From positions 186,001-250,000 of the forward strand of contig JACKNM010000002.1 of assembly GCA_024234875.1 (NCBI GenBank): a DNA stretch of 64,000 bases, read 5' to 3'. The stretch's first letter is position 1. Each line of letters starts with the position of its first letter. A program made the translations under genes and the position numbers. Of the stretch, positions 1 through 9,323 are shown in pieces. This stretch comes from Ectothiorhodospiraceae bacterium (GTDB taxonomy: Bacteria > Pseudomonadota > Gammaproteobacteria > HK1). The notes under the pieces were generated by a model. The model had not been told where the DNA came from. It ran no database searches and saw nothing but the letters and a program-made list of their open reading frames with translations.

Positions 1-962
1 GCGCGCGGGCCGAGGTCTGCCGCGAGGCGATCCTGGATCGGCTTCGCCGCCGCGATGAAGCCGGACTTGTCGACATCGCTCACGATCTTCACGCCGATCT
101 TCTTCAGCTTCTCGGCCGAGTCGAGCTCGAGTTGCAGCGCGTAGGCGGGCTCGCGTGCACCGACCTCCGCCGCCGCCGCGGCAACCCACTCGCGCTGCTG
201 GTCGGTCAGGCTGTCCCACGTCTTCTGGCTGACCCAGATGACGTTGTTGTTCGCCTCGTGCTCGGTGAACGACATCACCGGCGCAACCTCGTAGTGCTTG
301 TTCGAGAGATAGACGTTGACCCCGTTCTCGGCCATGTCCACCACGCCGGTCTGCAACGAGGTGTAGACCTCACCGAACGGCATGTGCACCGGCGTCACGC
401 CGTAGGCCGGGAAGTGTGTGTCCTCGGTCTTCGTCGCCTGTACGCGGCTCTTCTTGCCGTTGACGTCGGCGACGGAGTGGATCTCGAACTTCGCGTAGAT
501 GTTGCGGAAGCCCAGCGTGAGCAGGGTGAGGACCTTGGCCCCGTCGACCGTCTCGTCGACCAGCGCCTTGATCGCACCGTTCAGCTCCGGCGAGGCGATG
601 GCGCGCTTGAGGTGCTCGGCGTCCTCGAACAGATAGTGCAGGGACAGCACGCCCATCTGCGGGGTCAGCGTCGCGCCGTTGGCGGTCGCGGTGATGATGA
701 AGTCGATGTCGCCCGAGCGGACCTTCTGCAGCATCTGGGGCTCCTGCCCGAGCTGCCCGCCGGGGAACTGGTTGATGCTCAGCGCGCCACCGCTCAGCTC
801 CTCCAGCTTCTTCTGGAACACGTCGGCGGCGAAGCCGTAGCCGGTGGTCTTGGGCTGGTCGTAGCCGAAGGTGAAGGTGCGCTTGTCCTGCGCCGCCGCC
901 GGACCTCCGAGCCCGAAGACCAGCGCGGCGGCGAGTGCGCCGGCGATGATGCGATTGGCCAT
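1..962 (-). CDS. TRAP transporter DctP-type solute receptor, 3' end missing
   Basis: Periplasmic receptor of a tripartite ATP-independent (TRAP) importer; the cargo is probably an organic acid but is not readable. The protein starts at the ATG ending at 962, preceded by GGAGTGGGG. About 320 codons are present, with an N-terminal signal peptide (hydrophobic residues 5-22, cleavage near AAAQ, residue 25). The family signature PFGEVYTSLQTGVVDMAENG lies near residues 205-225, and a mid-protein run FRNIYAKF precedes it. The frame is still open at base 1, and the family length of 330-340 residues suggests only a short C-terminal piece lies outside. Membrane subunits DctQ/DctM are not seen and would be to the left if linked. 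It is transcribed away from the aldo/keto reductases. Confidence 0.88.
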   Translation of the reverse strand, partial: MANRIIAGALAAALVFGLGGPAAAQDKRTFTFGYDQPKTTGYGFAADVFQKKLEELSGGALSINQFPGGQLGQEPQMLQKVRSGDIDFIITATANGATLTPQMGVLSLHYLFEDAEHLKRAIASPELNGAIKALVDETVDGAKVLTLLTLGFRNIYAKFEIHSVADVNGKKSRVQATKTEDTHFPAYGVTPVHMPFGEVYTSLQTGVVDMAENGVNVYLSNKHYEVAPVMSFTEHEANNNVIWVSQKTWDSLTDQQREWVAAAAAEVGAREPAYALQLELDSAEKLKKIGVKIVSDVDKSGFIAAAKPIQDRLAADLGPR

Positions 963-1324
963 GTTCCCCACTCCGAGACTGACGGGCACGGGCATCCGCG
1001 CACGCACGGAGCGTCGTGACCGACGCGACACCGAGCGGCAGTTTCGACCCGAGATGCCCCTCGCGCGCTCGCGGCGACGCGTCGGGGCTCTACCGGAGCG
1101 GATGGCCCTCGGGGACCCTTTCCCGTGGCCGTCGCCGCGCCGGCGCCCAGAACCGTACCGTCGGCGTCGATGACGCCAGCCTCCACCGCGGGGCACCGGG
1201 CACGAGCACCTGGGCCAGGGATGGTGCGCGCATCATAGGCCGGGTGGCGGGATTTTCAATCGGCACGTGGCGCGTCGACGCCGGGTATCATCGTCGGTCT
1301 TCGCCGCCAGAGAGGTCCTCGACC
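963..1324. other. Divergent intergenic region, no gene seen
   Basis: The 362 bases between the TRAP receptor and the first aldo/keto reductase hold no gene I can support. An open frame extends upstream of the reductase into this stretch, but its translation is arginine- and proline-rich with no family resemblance. The stretch must carry the promoters of both divergent genes, but I could not pick out a convincing sigma-70 pair. Confidence 0.5.
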
Positions 1325-2311
1325 ATGCGCAGACGCACCCTGGGACGCGCCGGGCTCGAGGTTCCCGCCATCGGACTCGGCTGCGCCGCGTTGTCGAGCG
1401 CCTACGGACCGGCGGCGGAGGACGAGTCGATCGCGACCATCCGCCACGCCATCGACGCCGGCATGAACCTCCTCGACACCTCCGACGCCTACGCCAACGG
1501 CCGCAACGAGAGCCTGGTCGGGCGGGCGATCGCGGGCCGACGCCACGAGCTGATCCTGGCCACCAAGTTCGGCAACAAGCGTGGGCCGGGCGGTGAGCGG
1601 CTGGGCGCCGACGGTCGACCGGAGACGGTGCGTGCGTCCTGCGAGGCGAGCCTCCAGCGGCTCGGGGTGGAGACCATCGATCTCTACTACCAGCACCGAG
1701 TCGATCCCAAGGTCCCGATCGAGGAGACCATCGGCGCGGTGTCGCGGCTGGTCGAGCAGGGCAAGGTCCGCCACGTCGGGCTGTGCGAGGCAGGCGCCGG
1801 CACCATCCGCCGCGCCCATGCCACCCACCCGATCACCGCGGTGCAGAGCGAGTACTCGTTGTGGACGCGCGACATGGAGTCCGAGGTGCTGCCCGCCTGC
1901 CGTGAGCTCGGCATCGGCTTCGTGCCCTACTCGCCACTCGGCCGCGGCTTCCTGACCGCGACCATCCGCTCGCCGGACGACCTGCACCCGGGCGAGCGCC
2001 GCCACCAGCATCCACGCTTCTTCCCCGAGAACATCGCTCGCAACGTCGCCCTGCTGGAGCCGCTGGAGACGGTCGCGCGCCGACTCGGGGTGACCCCGGC
2101 GCAGGTCGCGCTGGCGTGGCTGCTCGCGCGCGGCGACGACATCGTCCCGATTCCGGCCACGCGCCGCGCCGCGCGGGTCGACGAGAACCTGGCGGCGCTC
2201 GAGGTGGCGCTCGACACCGCCACCATCGCCGAGCTCGACCGCGCCTTCGCGCCGGGCGTGGCCGCGGGGCTGCGCTACCCGGAGAAGCAGCTCGCGAGCA
2301 TGGGCCTGTAG
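1325..2311 (+). CDS. Aldo/keto reductase, 328 aa
   Basis: NAD(P)H-dependent oxidoreductase of the aldo/keto reductase superfamily (TIM barrel, cytosolic). The catalytic tetrad is visible: D51 and Y56 in LLDTSDAY, K81 in LATKFG and H124 in YYQHRVD. The start MRRRTLGRAGLEVPAIGLG is the classic first strand of the family and follows GAGAGG. Length (328) fits the AKR11/AKR13-type bacterial enzymes. It is followed after 77 bases by a second aldo/keto reductase, but the two are only distantly alike (shared fold motifs, different loops), so they are probably not a recent duplication. The substrate cannot be told. Confidence 0.9.
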   Translation: MRRRTLGRAGLEVPAIGLGCAALSSAYGPAAEDESIATIRHAIDAGMNLLDTSDAYANGRNESLVGRAIAGRRHELILATKFGNKRGPGGERLGADGRPETVRASCEASLQRLGVETIDLYYQHRVDPKVPIEETIGAVSRLVEQGKVRHVGLCEAGAGTIRRAHATHPITAVQSEYSLWTRDMESEVLPACRELGIGFVPYSPLGRGFLTATIRSPDDLHPGERRHQHPRFFPENIARNVALLEPLETVARRLGVTPAQVALAWLLARGDDIVPIPATRRAARVDENLAALEVALDTATIAELDRAFAPGVAAGLRYPEKQLASMGL

Positions 2312-2388
2312 CGACGCCGGCCCGCACCCTCCACGGCCGGTATGCGGTATGGTTCGCGGCCGACCCTTTCGAACATCGAGACGACGCA

Positions 2389-3321
2389 ATGAAGACACGC
2401 ACCCTCGGGCAGTCCGGCATCGAGATCACCGCCATCGGGCTCGGTACCAACTACGTCGGCGGCCACAACCTCTACGAGAACGTCGACGAGGACGAGGGCG
2501 TGCGCCTGGTCCAGCGCGCGGTCGACCTCGGGGTGACCTTCATCGACACCGCGGACGTGTACGGCCTGGGCCGCTCCGAGGAGCTGGTCGGCAAGGCGCT
2601 CGCCGGGCGACGCGATCAGGTGGTCCTCGCCACCAAGGGCGCCAACCGCTTCGGCGCCGCCGGTAGCGGACCGAGCAACGATCCCGCCTACCTGCGCAGC
2701 GCGCTGGAGGCCTCGCTGAAGCGCCTGGGCGTCGACCACGTCGACCTCTACTACATCCACCGCCCCGACGAGACCACCCCGCCAGAGGAGGCCTTCGGCG
2801 CGTTGATGCGCTTCAAGGAGGAAGGCCTGATTCGCGCCGCCGGGGTGTCGAACTTCAGTGTCGACCAGATGAAGGCGGCGATGAAGGCGGGTCCGATCGA
2901 CGCACTGCAGTCGCGCTACAACCTGCTCCAGCGCGAGGTCGAGGCCGACACCCTCGCGTTCTGCGCCGAGCACGGCATCGCGTTCGTGCCCTGGGGGCCT
3001 CTCGCCTACGGGCTCCTCGGCGGGCGGTACGGCCGCGACTTCAAGCTCTCCGAGAAGGACTGGCGCCATCGCAGCGGTGCCTTCGACGCCGGTGTGTTCG
3101 AGCGCAACATGGACATCGTCGACGGGCTGCGGTCGATCTCGGAATCGACCCACGTGCCGATCGCCCATCTCGCGACGCAGTGGCTGATGTCGCGCCCGGC
3201 GGTCGCGTCGGTGATCACCGGCGCCAAGACCGCCGCGCAGGTGGAGGACAACGTGCATGCGGCGCGCGCCACGGTGAGCGCCGCGACCATCGAGCGCATC
3301 ACCGCGCTGGCCGGCGGCTGA
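2389..3321 (+). CDS. Aldo/keto reductase, 310 aa
   Basis: Second NAD(P)H-dependent aldo/keto reductase. D53 and Y58 (FIDTADVY), K83 (LATKGA) and H124 (YYIHRPD) form the expected tetrad. The start MKTRTLGQSGIEITAIGLG matches the family N-terminus. The C-terminal NADP-binding segment SVITGAKTAAQVEDNV is present and intact. It lies 77 bases after the first reductase and 17 bases before a small unknown gene, so the three may be co-transcribed. Substrate unknown. Confidence 0.9.
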   Translation: MKTRTLGQSGIEITAIGLGTNYVGGHNLYENVDEDEGVRLVQRAVDLGVTFIDTADVYGLGRSEELVGKALAGRRDQVVLATKGANRFGAAGSGPSNDPAYLRSALEASLKRLGVDHVDLYYIHRPDETTPPEEAFGALMRFKEEGLIRAAGVSNFSVDQMKAAMKAGPIDALQSRYNLLQREVEADTLAFCAEHGIAFVPWGPLAYGLLGGRYGRDFKLSEKDWRHRSGAFDAGVFERNMDIVDGLRSISESTHVPIAHLATQWLMSRPAVASVITGAKTAAQVEDNVHAARATVSAATIERITALAGG

Positions 3322-3338
3322 GACCACGGGAGCGAGAC

Positions 3339-3986
3339 ATGAGCCACGCGGTGTGGATGTTGCTCTACGCAATCGAGCGGGCCGACCGCGAGGCGTATCT
3401 CGACTGGTTCCATCGCGTTCACATCCCCGACAAGCTCGCGCGTCCCGGGTACACCTGGGCCGCGCACTACGCGGTGACCTCGGCCGCGGGCTCGAGTGAA
3501 CCCGGTGGCTACGTCGCGCTGTTCGGCGGCGAGAGCACGCGCGTGTTCCACGACCCGAGCCCGGCCCAGCTCAAGCTCCGCCAGGACGCGGACACGCGTC
3601 GGATGATGGGGATGCGGCGGGCCGGCAGCGGAACCATCCTCTGCGAGGCCTGGCGCGACGGTCGTCTCGACGCCGCGGTGGCAGCCCCGGCGATCAGGCT
3701 GCATTGCATCGACGCCGGCGGCGCGGACGAGGATCTCGAGGCCTGGCTCGCGCAGGAGCGGGTGCCCACGCTGCTCGCGGGCGCCGGCTGCTCCGGGGTG
3801 CGCAAGTGGTTGGGGGCATCCGGCGCGGTCCGCCACGCGGTGGTCGAGGAGTACGCCTCGCTCGCCGCCTGCGCGGGCGCCGACGATCGCGCGCCGCCGA
3901 CCGACTGGAGCGCCCGGGTCGCCGCGGCGGTACGCGAGCCCGTCGGCCCCCCGCGCGTCGCGACGCGGATCTGGCCCGCGGCCTGA
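3339..3986 (+). CDS. Unknown small protein, possibly dimeric alpha/beta-barrel type, 215 aa
   Basis: I do not recognise a firm family. The first part (VWMLLYAIERADREAYLDWF, then HRVHIPDKLARPGY) has the look of ferredoxin-like dimeric alpha/beta-barrel proteins of the EthD kind, in which W-F-H-x2-H-x-P-D is typical. A second, weaker repeat of the same fold seems to lie in residues 120-180 (LEAWLAQERVPTLLAGAGC). No signal peptide or membrane segment. The ATG follows GGGAGCGAG. It is the last gene of the reductase group and converges on the MlrC gene at 4039. Function not assigned. Confidence 0.75.
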   Translation: MSHAVWMLLYAIERADREAYLDWFHRVHIPDKLARPGYTWAAHYAVTSAAGSSEPGGYVALFGGESTRVFHDPSPAQLKLRQDADTRRMMGMRRAGSGTILCEAWRDGRLDAAVAAPAIRLHCIDAGGADEDLEAWLAQERVPTLLAGAGCSGVRKWLGASGAVRHAVVEEYASLAACAGADDRAPPTDWSARVAAAVREPVGPPRVATRIWPAA

Positions 3987-4006
3987 CCCCAGGTGTGGTA
4001 CGGCCA

Positions 4007-4025
4007 GGGCGGCGCCGGGCCGCCC
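4007..4025. terminator. Stem-loop between convergent genes
   Basis: A 7-bp GC stem (GGGCGGC at 4007-4013 with GCCGCCC at 4019-4025) and 5-base loop lies in the 52-base gap between two convergent genes. It has no T-run on either strand, so it is a terminator candidate by position only. Confidence 0.4.
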
Positions 4026-4038
4026 GCGCCGCGGCGCG

Positions 4039-5493
4039 TCACGACCAGGGGTCCGGATCGAGTGGCCAGATGGGTCGGGGAATGCGCCGGTAGGGGATGC
4101 GGGTGAAGTCCGGGTCGAGCGTACCCGGCGCCGCGACGTAGAGGGTCGCGGCGGCGATGGGGTCGAACGCGGCCCGGAAGTGGTTGAACGACTTCACCAC
4201 CACCAGCCGCCGCGCGCGTGGGTCGATACCCACCGCGGTGAAGCAGTCGAGACTCCGGGTCTGGGTGCGCCGGCTGTTCAGCACGATCGCGATGCCGTCG
4301 CACTCGAGCGCCGCCATGTCACCGACGCCGATACGCACCCCCGCATAGGCGACGCGCTGGTCGCGGGCGAGCCCCGTCACCTCGACGTCGAGGTCGATCG
4401 GACCGGGGCCGAGTGGGTCGACCTTGCCCCCGATGCGCATCCTCAACCGGGCACCCACGCCTGCCTCGTGGGCGAGAGCGACCGCGCCGGGGTCCCAGAT
4501 CATCCCGATCGTCGCGTCGCGCACGCCGCGCTCGACGAGCGCGCGGAGAACGGACGTCGAATCGCTCGGCGCACCGCCTCCGGCGTTGTCGGCGACATCG
4601 GCGAGCACGACGGGTCCCGGCGGCGCGGCGGCGGCCGCGGCCAGTGCCTCCTCGATGGGCAGCGCGGCGACCCTGGTCTTGCCACGCATCGCGACCAGCT
4701 CTCGGCCGAGCCGCGCGGCGAGCTCGGCGCCGACCTCGGGTGCGTCGTCGGTGACCACCAACATCTTGGTGCCGAGCTCCGGCACGTCGGCCCACGGAAA
4801 GCCATGATTGGCCGAGATGCTGAGCACGCGGTCGTGCCCCTCGAGCGACTTCATGCGGGCGACGAACCCGCGCATCGGCTCGAGGGTGGTGAAGAACATC
4901 TCGATCATCCGGCAGTCGTGGACCGCCATGTGCGGGCGCACCTTCCCGAGCGCGGTGTCGGCGATGATGTCGAACAGCTCCCGCGCCCGCTCAGCGAAGT
5001 CGGTGTGGGGGTATTCCTTGTAGATGACCAGCGCGGTGGCGTTCTCGACCATGCGCGCGGTGAGGTGCCCGTGTGGGTCGAGCTCCGCACCGATCGGGAC
5101 ATCGGGGCCGACCAGCGCGCGCGCCCGCTCGAGCAGATCCCCCTCGCAGTCGTCGTAGCCGTCCGCGACCATGGCGCCGTGCAGGCGTAGCAGCACCATG
5201 TCGACCGGCATCGCGCGCGCCAGCCCATCGAGGATCTCGTCGCGGAACGACTCCCACACCCGACGGACGGTGGCTGCACTCGGCTGCGAAGCCGCGTGCA
5301 GCCCCTGCACCAGGGTCCAGCCGCGCTCGGCCGCCATCCGCTTCCAGACGTTGACCGGCACCTCGTAGCCATGGCGGTCGTCGGGGTTCACGTCCCCCCG
5401 CATGAGGTACTCGCCCTCGTAGGCACCGAGGCCGGTAGGGATGGGAGAGAAGGTATTGGTCTCGGTGAGGACTCCGGCGGTGAAGATCTTCAC
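4039..5493 (-). CDS. M81-family metallopeptidase (MlrC-like), 484 aa
   Basis: Member of the microcystinase C family, zinc-dependent hydrolases of which the founding member degrades linearised microcystin. Most homologues have no proven substrate. Zinc ligands match the known spacing of MlrC: D139 and H141 in ELDPHGH, and H163 in YPHTD (D, D+2, D+24). LRLHGAMVADGYDDCEGDLLE and the C-terminal VVVKSFNHFRAAF are family blocks. The GTG at 5493 is chosen because GGGAGAGG lies five bases upstream and the protein then opens with VKIFTAGVLTETNTFSPIPT. It is divergent from a second mlrC-like gene. Confidence 0.88.
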   Translation of the reverse strand: MKIFTAGVLTETNTFSPIPTGLGAYEGEYLMRGDVNPDDRHGYEVPVNVWKRMAAERGWTLVQGLHAASQPSAATVRRVWESFRDEILDGLARAMPVDMVLLRLHGAMVADGYDDCEGDLLERARALVGPDVPIGAELDPHGHLTARMVENATALVIYKEYPHTDFAERARELFDIIADTALGKVRPHMAVHDCRMIEMFFTTLEPMRGFVARMKSLEGHDRVLSISANHGFPWADVPELGTKMLVVTDDAPEVGAELAARLGRELVAMRGKTRVAALPIEEALAAAAAAPPGPVVLADVADNAGGGAPSDSTSVLRALVERGVRDATIGMIWDPGAVALAHEAGVGARLRMRIGGKVDPLGPGPIDLDVEVTGLARDQRVAYAGVRIGVGDMAALECDGIAIVLNSRRTQTRSLDCFTAVGIDPRARRLVVVKSFNHFRAAFDPIAAATLYVAAPGTLDPDFTRIPYRRIPRPIWPLDPDPWS

Positions 5494-5671
5494 GTGCCTC
5501 TCTCCCGGCCGCCTGCGGCCTGCCACGACGACAGTCCGGGACGATGACCGAAGGCGGCCCGCTTGTCACCTGGCACCGCGAGCGCGGGCCCCGTCGTCGA
5601 GCACGAGACACGCGCCACGCACTGCAGTAGCCTCACCGCTCCGGACTTCCCGGTTCGACGAGGTCGACCCA

Positions 5672-7141
5672 ATGCGTCTGTTCGCCGCCACCCTGGCCAC
5701 CGAGACGAACACCTTCTCGCCGCTGCCGACCAGCATCGACGCCTACCGCGAGACCGTGTTCCTGCGTCCGAACGAGCATCCGAGCGAGACGCCGCTCATG
5801 TGCACCGCGCCGCTGTTCGTTGCGCGGCGACGGGCGGAGCGCGACGGATTCACCCTGATCGAGGGGAGCTGCTTCGCGGCGAGCCCGGCGGGGACCACCA
5901 ATCGCGCCGACTACGAGGCGATGCGCGACGAGATCCTCGACCAGATGAAGGCGGCGATGCCGCTCGACGGCCTTCTCCTCGGGCTGCACGGCGCGATGGT
6001 CGCCCACGGCTACGACGACGTCGAGGGTGACATCCTGGAGCGCGCGCGCGCGATCGTCGGACCGGGGTGCGTGATCGGCGTCGAGCTCGACCCGCACTGC
6101 CACCTCACCCGCAAGCGCATCGGCCTCGCCGACGTCACCATCTGCTACAAGGAGTTCCCGCACACCGACGTGGTCGAGCGCGCGGAGGAGGTGCTCGACC
6201 TGGTCCTCGCCACGCTACGCGGCGAGGTGAAGCCGGTGAGCTCGGTCTACGACTGCCGCCAGATCCAGAGCTATCCGACGACCTTCCCGCTGATGCGTGG
6301 CTTCGTCGACCGCATCAAGTCGATGGAGGGCAAGGACGGCATCCTGTCGATCTCGATCGCGCACTGCTTCCCGTATGGCGACGTGCCCGAGATCGGCACC
6401 CGGGTGCTGGTCGTCACCGACGGCGACAAGGCAAGAGCGGACCAGGTCGCCACCGCGCTCGGCGAGGAGCTGGTGTCGATGCGCGGCAAGACCCAGCCAC
6501 AGTATCTGGACGTGGCGACCGGTGTGGCGGCGGCGGTCGAGTCGAACGAGTCACCGGTGGTGCTGGCCGAGCCGGCCGACAACGCCGGTGGCGGCGCGCC
6601 ATCGGACAACACCACGATTCTCCGCCATCTGATCGACGCGCAGGTCGAGGACGCGGCGGTCGGTCCGATCTGGGACCCGATCGCGGTGCGGCTGTGCTTC
6701 GACGCCGGCCTCGGCGCGCGGTTCCCGCTGCGCTTCGGTGGCAAGATCGGCCCCACCTCGGGGACTCCGATCGACGCCATGGTCGAGGTCGTCGGCCTCG
6801 CGCGCGACGGCTGGCAGCGCTTCGGCCCGACTCGGGTGCCACTCGGGGACTGTGCCGCGATCCGCGTCGGTGGGGTCGAGGTCGTGCTGATCACCAAGCG
6901 CACCCAGGCGCTCGGCCTGGAGCTGTTCACCAATCTGGGGATCGACCCGACCGCCAAGAAGCTGCTGGTGGTGAAGTCCACCAATCACTTCATGGCCGCC
7001 TTCGGCCCGATCGCGAAGAAGGTCCTCTACATCGAGTCGGATGCGCCGCTCAGCCGGGACTATCGAAAGATTCCGTATCGCAACGTCGACCGGCCGATCT
7101 GGCCGCTCGACGCGGAGACGAGCCCCGGACTCATCGTCTGA
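5672..7141 (+). CDS. M81-family metallopeptidase (MlrC-like), 489 aa
   Basis: Second MlrC-family protein, about the same length as its divergent neighbour and similar along the whole sequence (ATETNTFSPLPTSIDAY, GLHGAMVAHGYDDVEGD). Zinc ligands D140, H142 (ELDPHCH) and H164 (FPHTD) are kept. The conserved ADNAGGGAPSDNT and VVKSTNHFMAAFGPI blocks are intact. The ATG follows GACGAGG weakly. A stem-loop lies between its stop and the convergent ABC importer. Position beside an oligopeptide-type importer suggests imported peptides or amides as substrate, which is inference. Confidence 0.88.
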   Translation: MRLFAATLATETNTFSPLPTSIDAYRETVFLRPNEHPSETPLMCTAPLFVARRRAERDGFTLIEGSCFAASPAGTTNRADYEAMRDEILDQMKAAMPLDGLLLGLHGAMVAHGYDDVEGDILERARAIVGPGCVIGVELDPHCHLTRKRIGLADVTICYKEFPHTDVVERAEEVLDLVLATLRGEVKPVSSVYDCRQIQSYPTTFPLMRGFVDRIKSMEGKDGILSISIAHCFPYGDVPEIGTRVLVVTDGDKARADQVATALGEELVSMRGKTQPQYLDVATGVAAAVESNESPVVLAEPADNAGGGAPSDNTTILRHLIDAQVEDAAVGPIWDPIAVRLCFDAGLGARFPLRFGGKIGPTSGTPIDAMVEVVGLARDGWQRFGPTRVPLGDCAAIRVGGVEVVLITKRTQALGLELFTNLGIDPTAKKLLVVKSTNHFMAAFGPIAKKVLYIESDAPLSRDYRKIPYRNVDRPIWPLDAETSPGLIV

Positions 7142-7170
7142 CCGGCCACCATCCGAGCAACGCGACCCTC

Positions 7171-7207
7171 CCGGGCCTCGCCACCGCGTGGCCCGAGCGA
7201 GGCCCGG
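7171..7207. terminator. Stem-loop between convergent mlrC-like gene and ABC ATPase
   Basis: A perfect 11-bp stem, CCGGGCCTCGC (7171-7181) with GCGAGGCCCGG (7197-7207), encloses a 15-base loop. It fills the 78-base gap between two convergent stops and could serve both strands. There is no T-run. Confidence 0.5.
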
Positions 7208-7219
7208 AAGCGGTCGCCG

Positions 7220-8263
7220 TCAGGTCGCGCCGGTGGGCGGCGTGAGCGGGCCCGTGGGACCGCCCGGCGGGCGCAGGTGGCACGACACCCAGTGGCCAGG
7301 TGCGACCTCCTGCAACGCCGGCGCGCTCTGGCGGCAACGTGCCTCGACGAACGGGCAGCGCGTGTGGAAGTGGCAGCCCGGCGGTGGGCTCATCGGGCTC
7401 GGGACGTCGCCCTGCAAGATGATCCGCTCGCGCTTCATCCCCGGCTCGGGTAGTGGGGCGGCCGCGAGCAGCGCCGCGGTGTACGGATGCAACGGGCTGC
7501 CGAAGAGCGCGGCATTGTCCGCCACCTCGACGATTCGGCCGAGGTACATCACCGCGATGCGATGGCCGATGTGCTCGACCACCGCGAGATCGTGGGACAC
7601 GAAGAGATAGGCGAGCTGGAACTCCTCCTGGAGGTCGATCAGCAGATTCAACACCTGCGCCTGCACCGAGACGTCGAGCGCCGACACCGGCTCGTCAGCC
7701 ACGATCAGCCGCGGGTTCACCGCCAGCGCACGCGCGATGCCGAGGCGCTGGCGCTGCCCCCCCGAGAACTCGTGGGGGTACTTGACCATCGCATCCGCCC
7801 GCAGCCCGACGCGCTCGAAGAGCTGGGCGATGCGCTGGCGCAGCGCGTCGCCCTCGGCCATGTCGTAGTTGGTCAGCGGCTCGCCGACGATGTCACCCGC
7901 CGACAGGCGTGGGTTCAACGACGAGTACGGGTCCTGGAACACGATCTGCATCTCGCGCCGATGCGGGCGCAACGCTTCCTCGCTCAGGCGGGTGATGTCC
8001 TCTCCGTTCAGCTCGATCGAGCCGGCCGTCGGCTCGAGTAGACGCATGACCGTCTTGGCGACCGTCGACTTCCCGCAACCAGACTCCCCGACCAGACACA
8101 GCGTCTCGCCGCGGCGGATCTCGAACGACACGCCGTCGACCGCGTAGACCTGTCCGACCACGCGCGAGAGCACCCCGCGATGAACCGGGAAGTGCTTCTT
8201 GAGATCGCGAACCCGAACCACGACCTCCTTCGCCGTCGGCGCTTTCGATTCCGCCGCACTCAT
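7220..8263 (-). CDS. Oligopeptide/dipeptide ABC importer ATPase (OppF/DppF-type), 347 aa
   Basis: Second ATPase of a peptide-family importer, cytosolic face of the inner membrane. Walker A GESGCGKST, signature SGGQRQRLG, Walker B LIVADEPVSALD and the H-loop VSHDLAV are in order. The C-terminal oligo_HPY part has the Cys cluster CHFHTRCPFVEARC. The ATG at 8263 overlaps the stop of the partner ATPase by four bases (ATGA). It is the last gene of the minus-strand order: receptor, permease, permease, ATPase, ATPase. Cargo may be peptides, nickel or glutathione-like compounds. Confidence 0.93.
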   Translation of the reverse strand: MSAAESKAPTAKEVVVRVRDLKKHFPVHRGVLSRVVGQVYAVDGVSFEIRRGETLCLVGESGCGKSTVAKTVMRLLEPTAGSIELNGEDITRLSEEALRPHRREMQIVFQDPYSSLNPRLSAGDIVGEPLTNYDMAEGDALRQRIAQLFERVGLRADAMVKYPHEFSGGQRQRLGIARALAVNPRLIVADEPVSALDVSVQAQVLNLLIDLQEEFQLAYLFVSHDLAVVEHIGHRIAVMYLGRIVEVADNAALFGSPLHPYTAALLAAAPLPEPGMKRERIILQGDVPSPMSPPPGCHFHTRCPFVEARCRQSAPALQEVAPGHWVSCHLRPPGGPTGPLTPPTGAT

Positions 8264-9315
8264 CGCGGCGTCTCCGCGAGCCGCGCCGCTTCCCAGCACG
8301 CGGCGAGATGCTGCGGCCCGACCAGCTCGAGCTCCGGCCGCGCACTCGTGCAGCGAGGGCTCGCGTGGCCACAGCGAGGCGCGAAGGCACAGCCGGCGAT
8401 GTCCTCGCGCAGCGAGGGAACGATGCCGGGGATCTCCTGCAACCGACCACGGATCTGCTCCCGACGGCCGCTCGCGCTGCGGCGGGGGATCGACCCCATC
8501 AGCCCTCTGGTGTACGGATGCCCCGGACGCCGGAACAGCTCCTCCACCGATGCCTCCTCCACCTTGCGCCCCGCGTACATGACGATCACCCGTTGCGCGG
8601 TCTCGGCCACCACCCCGAGATCGTGGGTGATGAACACGATCGCGGTTCCGAGGCGCTCCTTGAGCTCGAGCATCAGATTCAGAATCTGCGCCTGGATGGT
8701 GACGTCGAGCGCCGTGGTCGGCTCGTCCGCGATCAGCACCTTCGGATTGCACGCCAACGCCATCGCGATCATGACGCGTTGGCGCATGCCACCCGACAAC
8801 TGATGCGGATATTCCCGAGCCCGGCGCGTGGGGTCCGCGATTCTGACCAGGGCGAGCATCTCGACCGCACGCTCCATCGCCGCCCGCCGATCGAGCCCCT
8901 GGTGAATCCACAGCGACTCGGCGATCTGCGAGCCCACCGTGATCACGGGATTCAACGACGTCATCGGCTCCTGGAAGATCATCGAGATCCGGTTGCCCCG
9001 AATCCGCCGCAGCTCCTGCTCCGGCAGCGTCGTGAGCTCGGTATCCTCGAACGTGATCGAGCCACCGACGATGCGCCCGACATCCTTCGGAATCAGGCCG
9101 AGGACCGAGAGCGCGGTCACGCTCTTGCCGCAGCCGGACTCGCCGACGATGCACAGGGTCTCCCCGCGCTCGAGGTCGAAGGTCACACCGTCGACGGCGC
9201 GGACCACGCCGTCGCGAGTGTAGAAGTGCGTTCGCAGGTCGCGAACCGACAGGATCACGTCACGCGAGTCTGCGCGAGCGCGCGTGGGGGCGGTCGCGGA
9301 ATGCGGCGCGGTCAT
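8260..9315 (-). CDS. Oligopeptide/dipeptide ABC importer ATPase (OppD/DppD-type), 351 aa
   Basis: First ATPase of the same importer. It shows Walker A GESGCGKSV, signature LSGGMRQRVM, Walker B VLIADEPTTALD, and the C-terminal Cys motif CAFAPRCGHASPRC of the oligopeptide ATPases. The ATG at 9315 is chosen over an upstream extension because that extension would run back through the permease gene. It is separated from the permease stop by eight bases and overlaps the OppF-type gene by four. Confidence 0.93.
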   Translation of the reverse strand: MTAPHSATAPTRARADSRDVILSVRDLRTHFYTRDGVVRAVDGVTFDLERGETLCIVGESGCGKSVTALSVLGLIPKDVGRIVGGSITFEDTELTTLPEQELRRIRGNRISMIFQEPMTSLNPVITVGSQIAESLWIHQGLDRRAAMERAVEMLALVRIADPTRRAREYPHQLSGGMRQRVMIAMALACNPKVLIADEPTTALDVTIQAQILNLMLELKERLGTAIVFITHDLGVVAETAQRVIVMYAGRKVEEASVEELFRRPGHPYTRGLMGSIPRRSASGRREQIRGRLQEIPGIVPSLREDIAGCAFAPRCGHASPRCTSARPELELVGPQHLAACWEAARLAETPR

Positions 9316-9323
9316 CGTTGCTC

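Noticed and set aside
1016..1324. N-terminal extension of the first aldo/keto reductase
   Set aside because: Low-complexity, no homology, and the family N-terminus begins at 1325.
7220..9154. 644-codon fused ATPase frame
   Set aside because: The first half is a shifted reading of the other ATPase; the two genes are separate and overlap by four bases.
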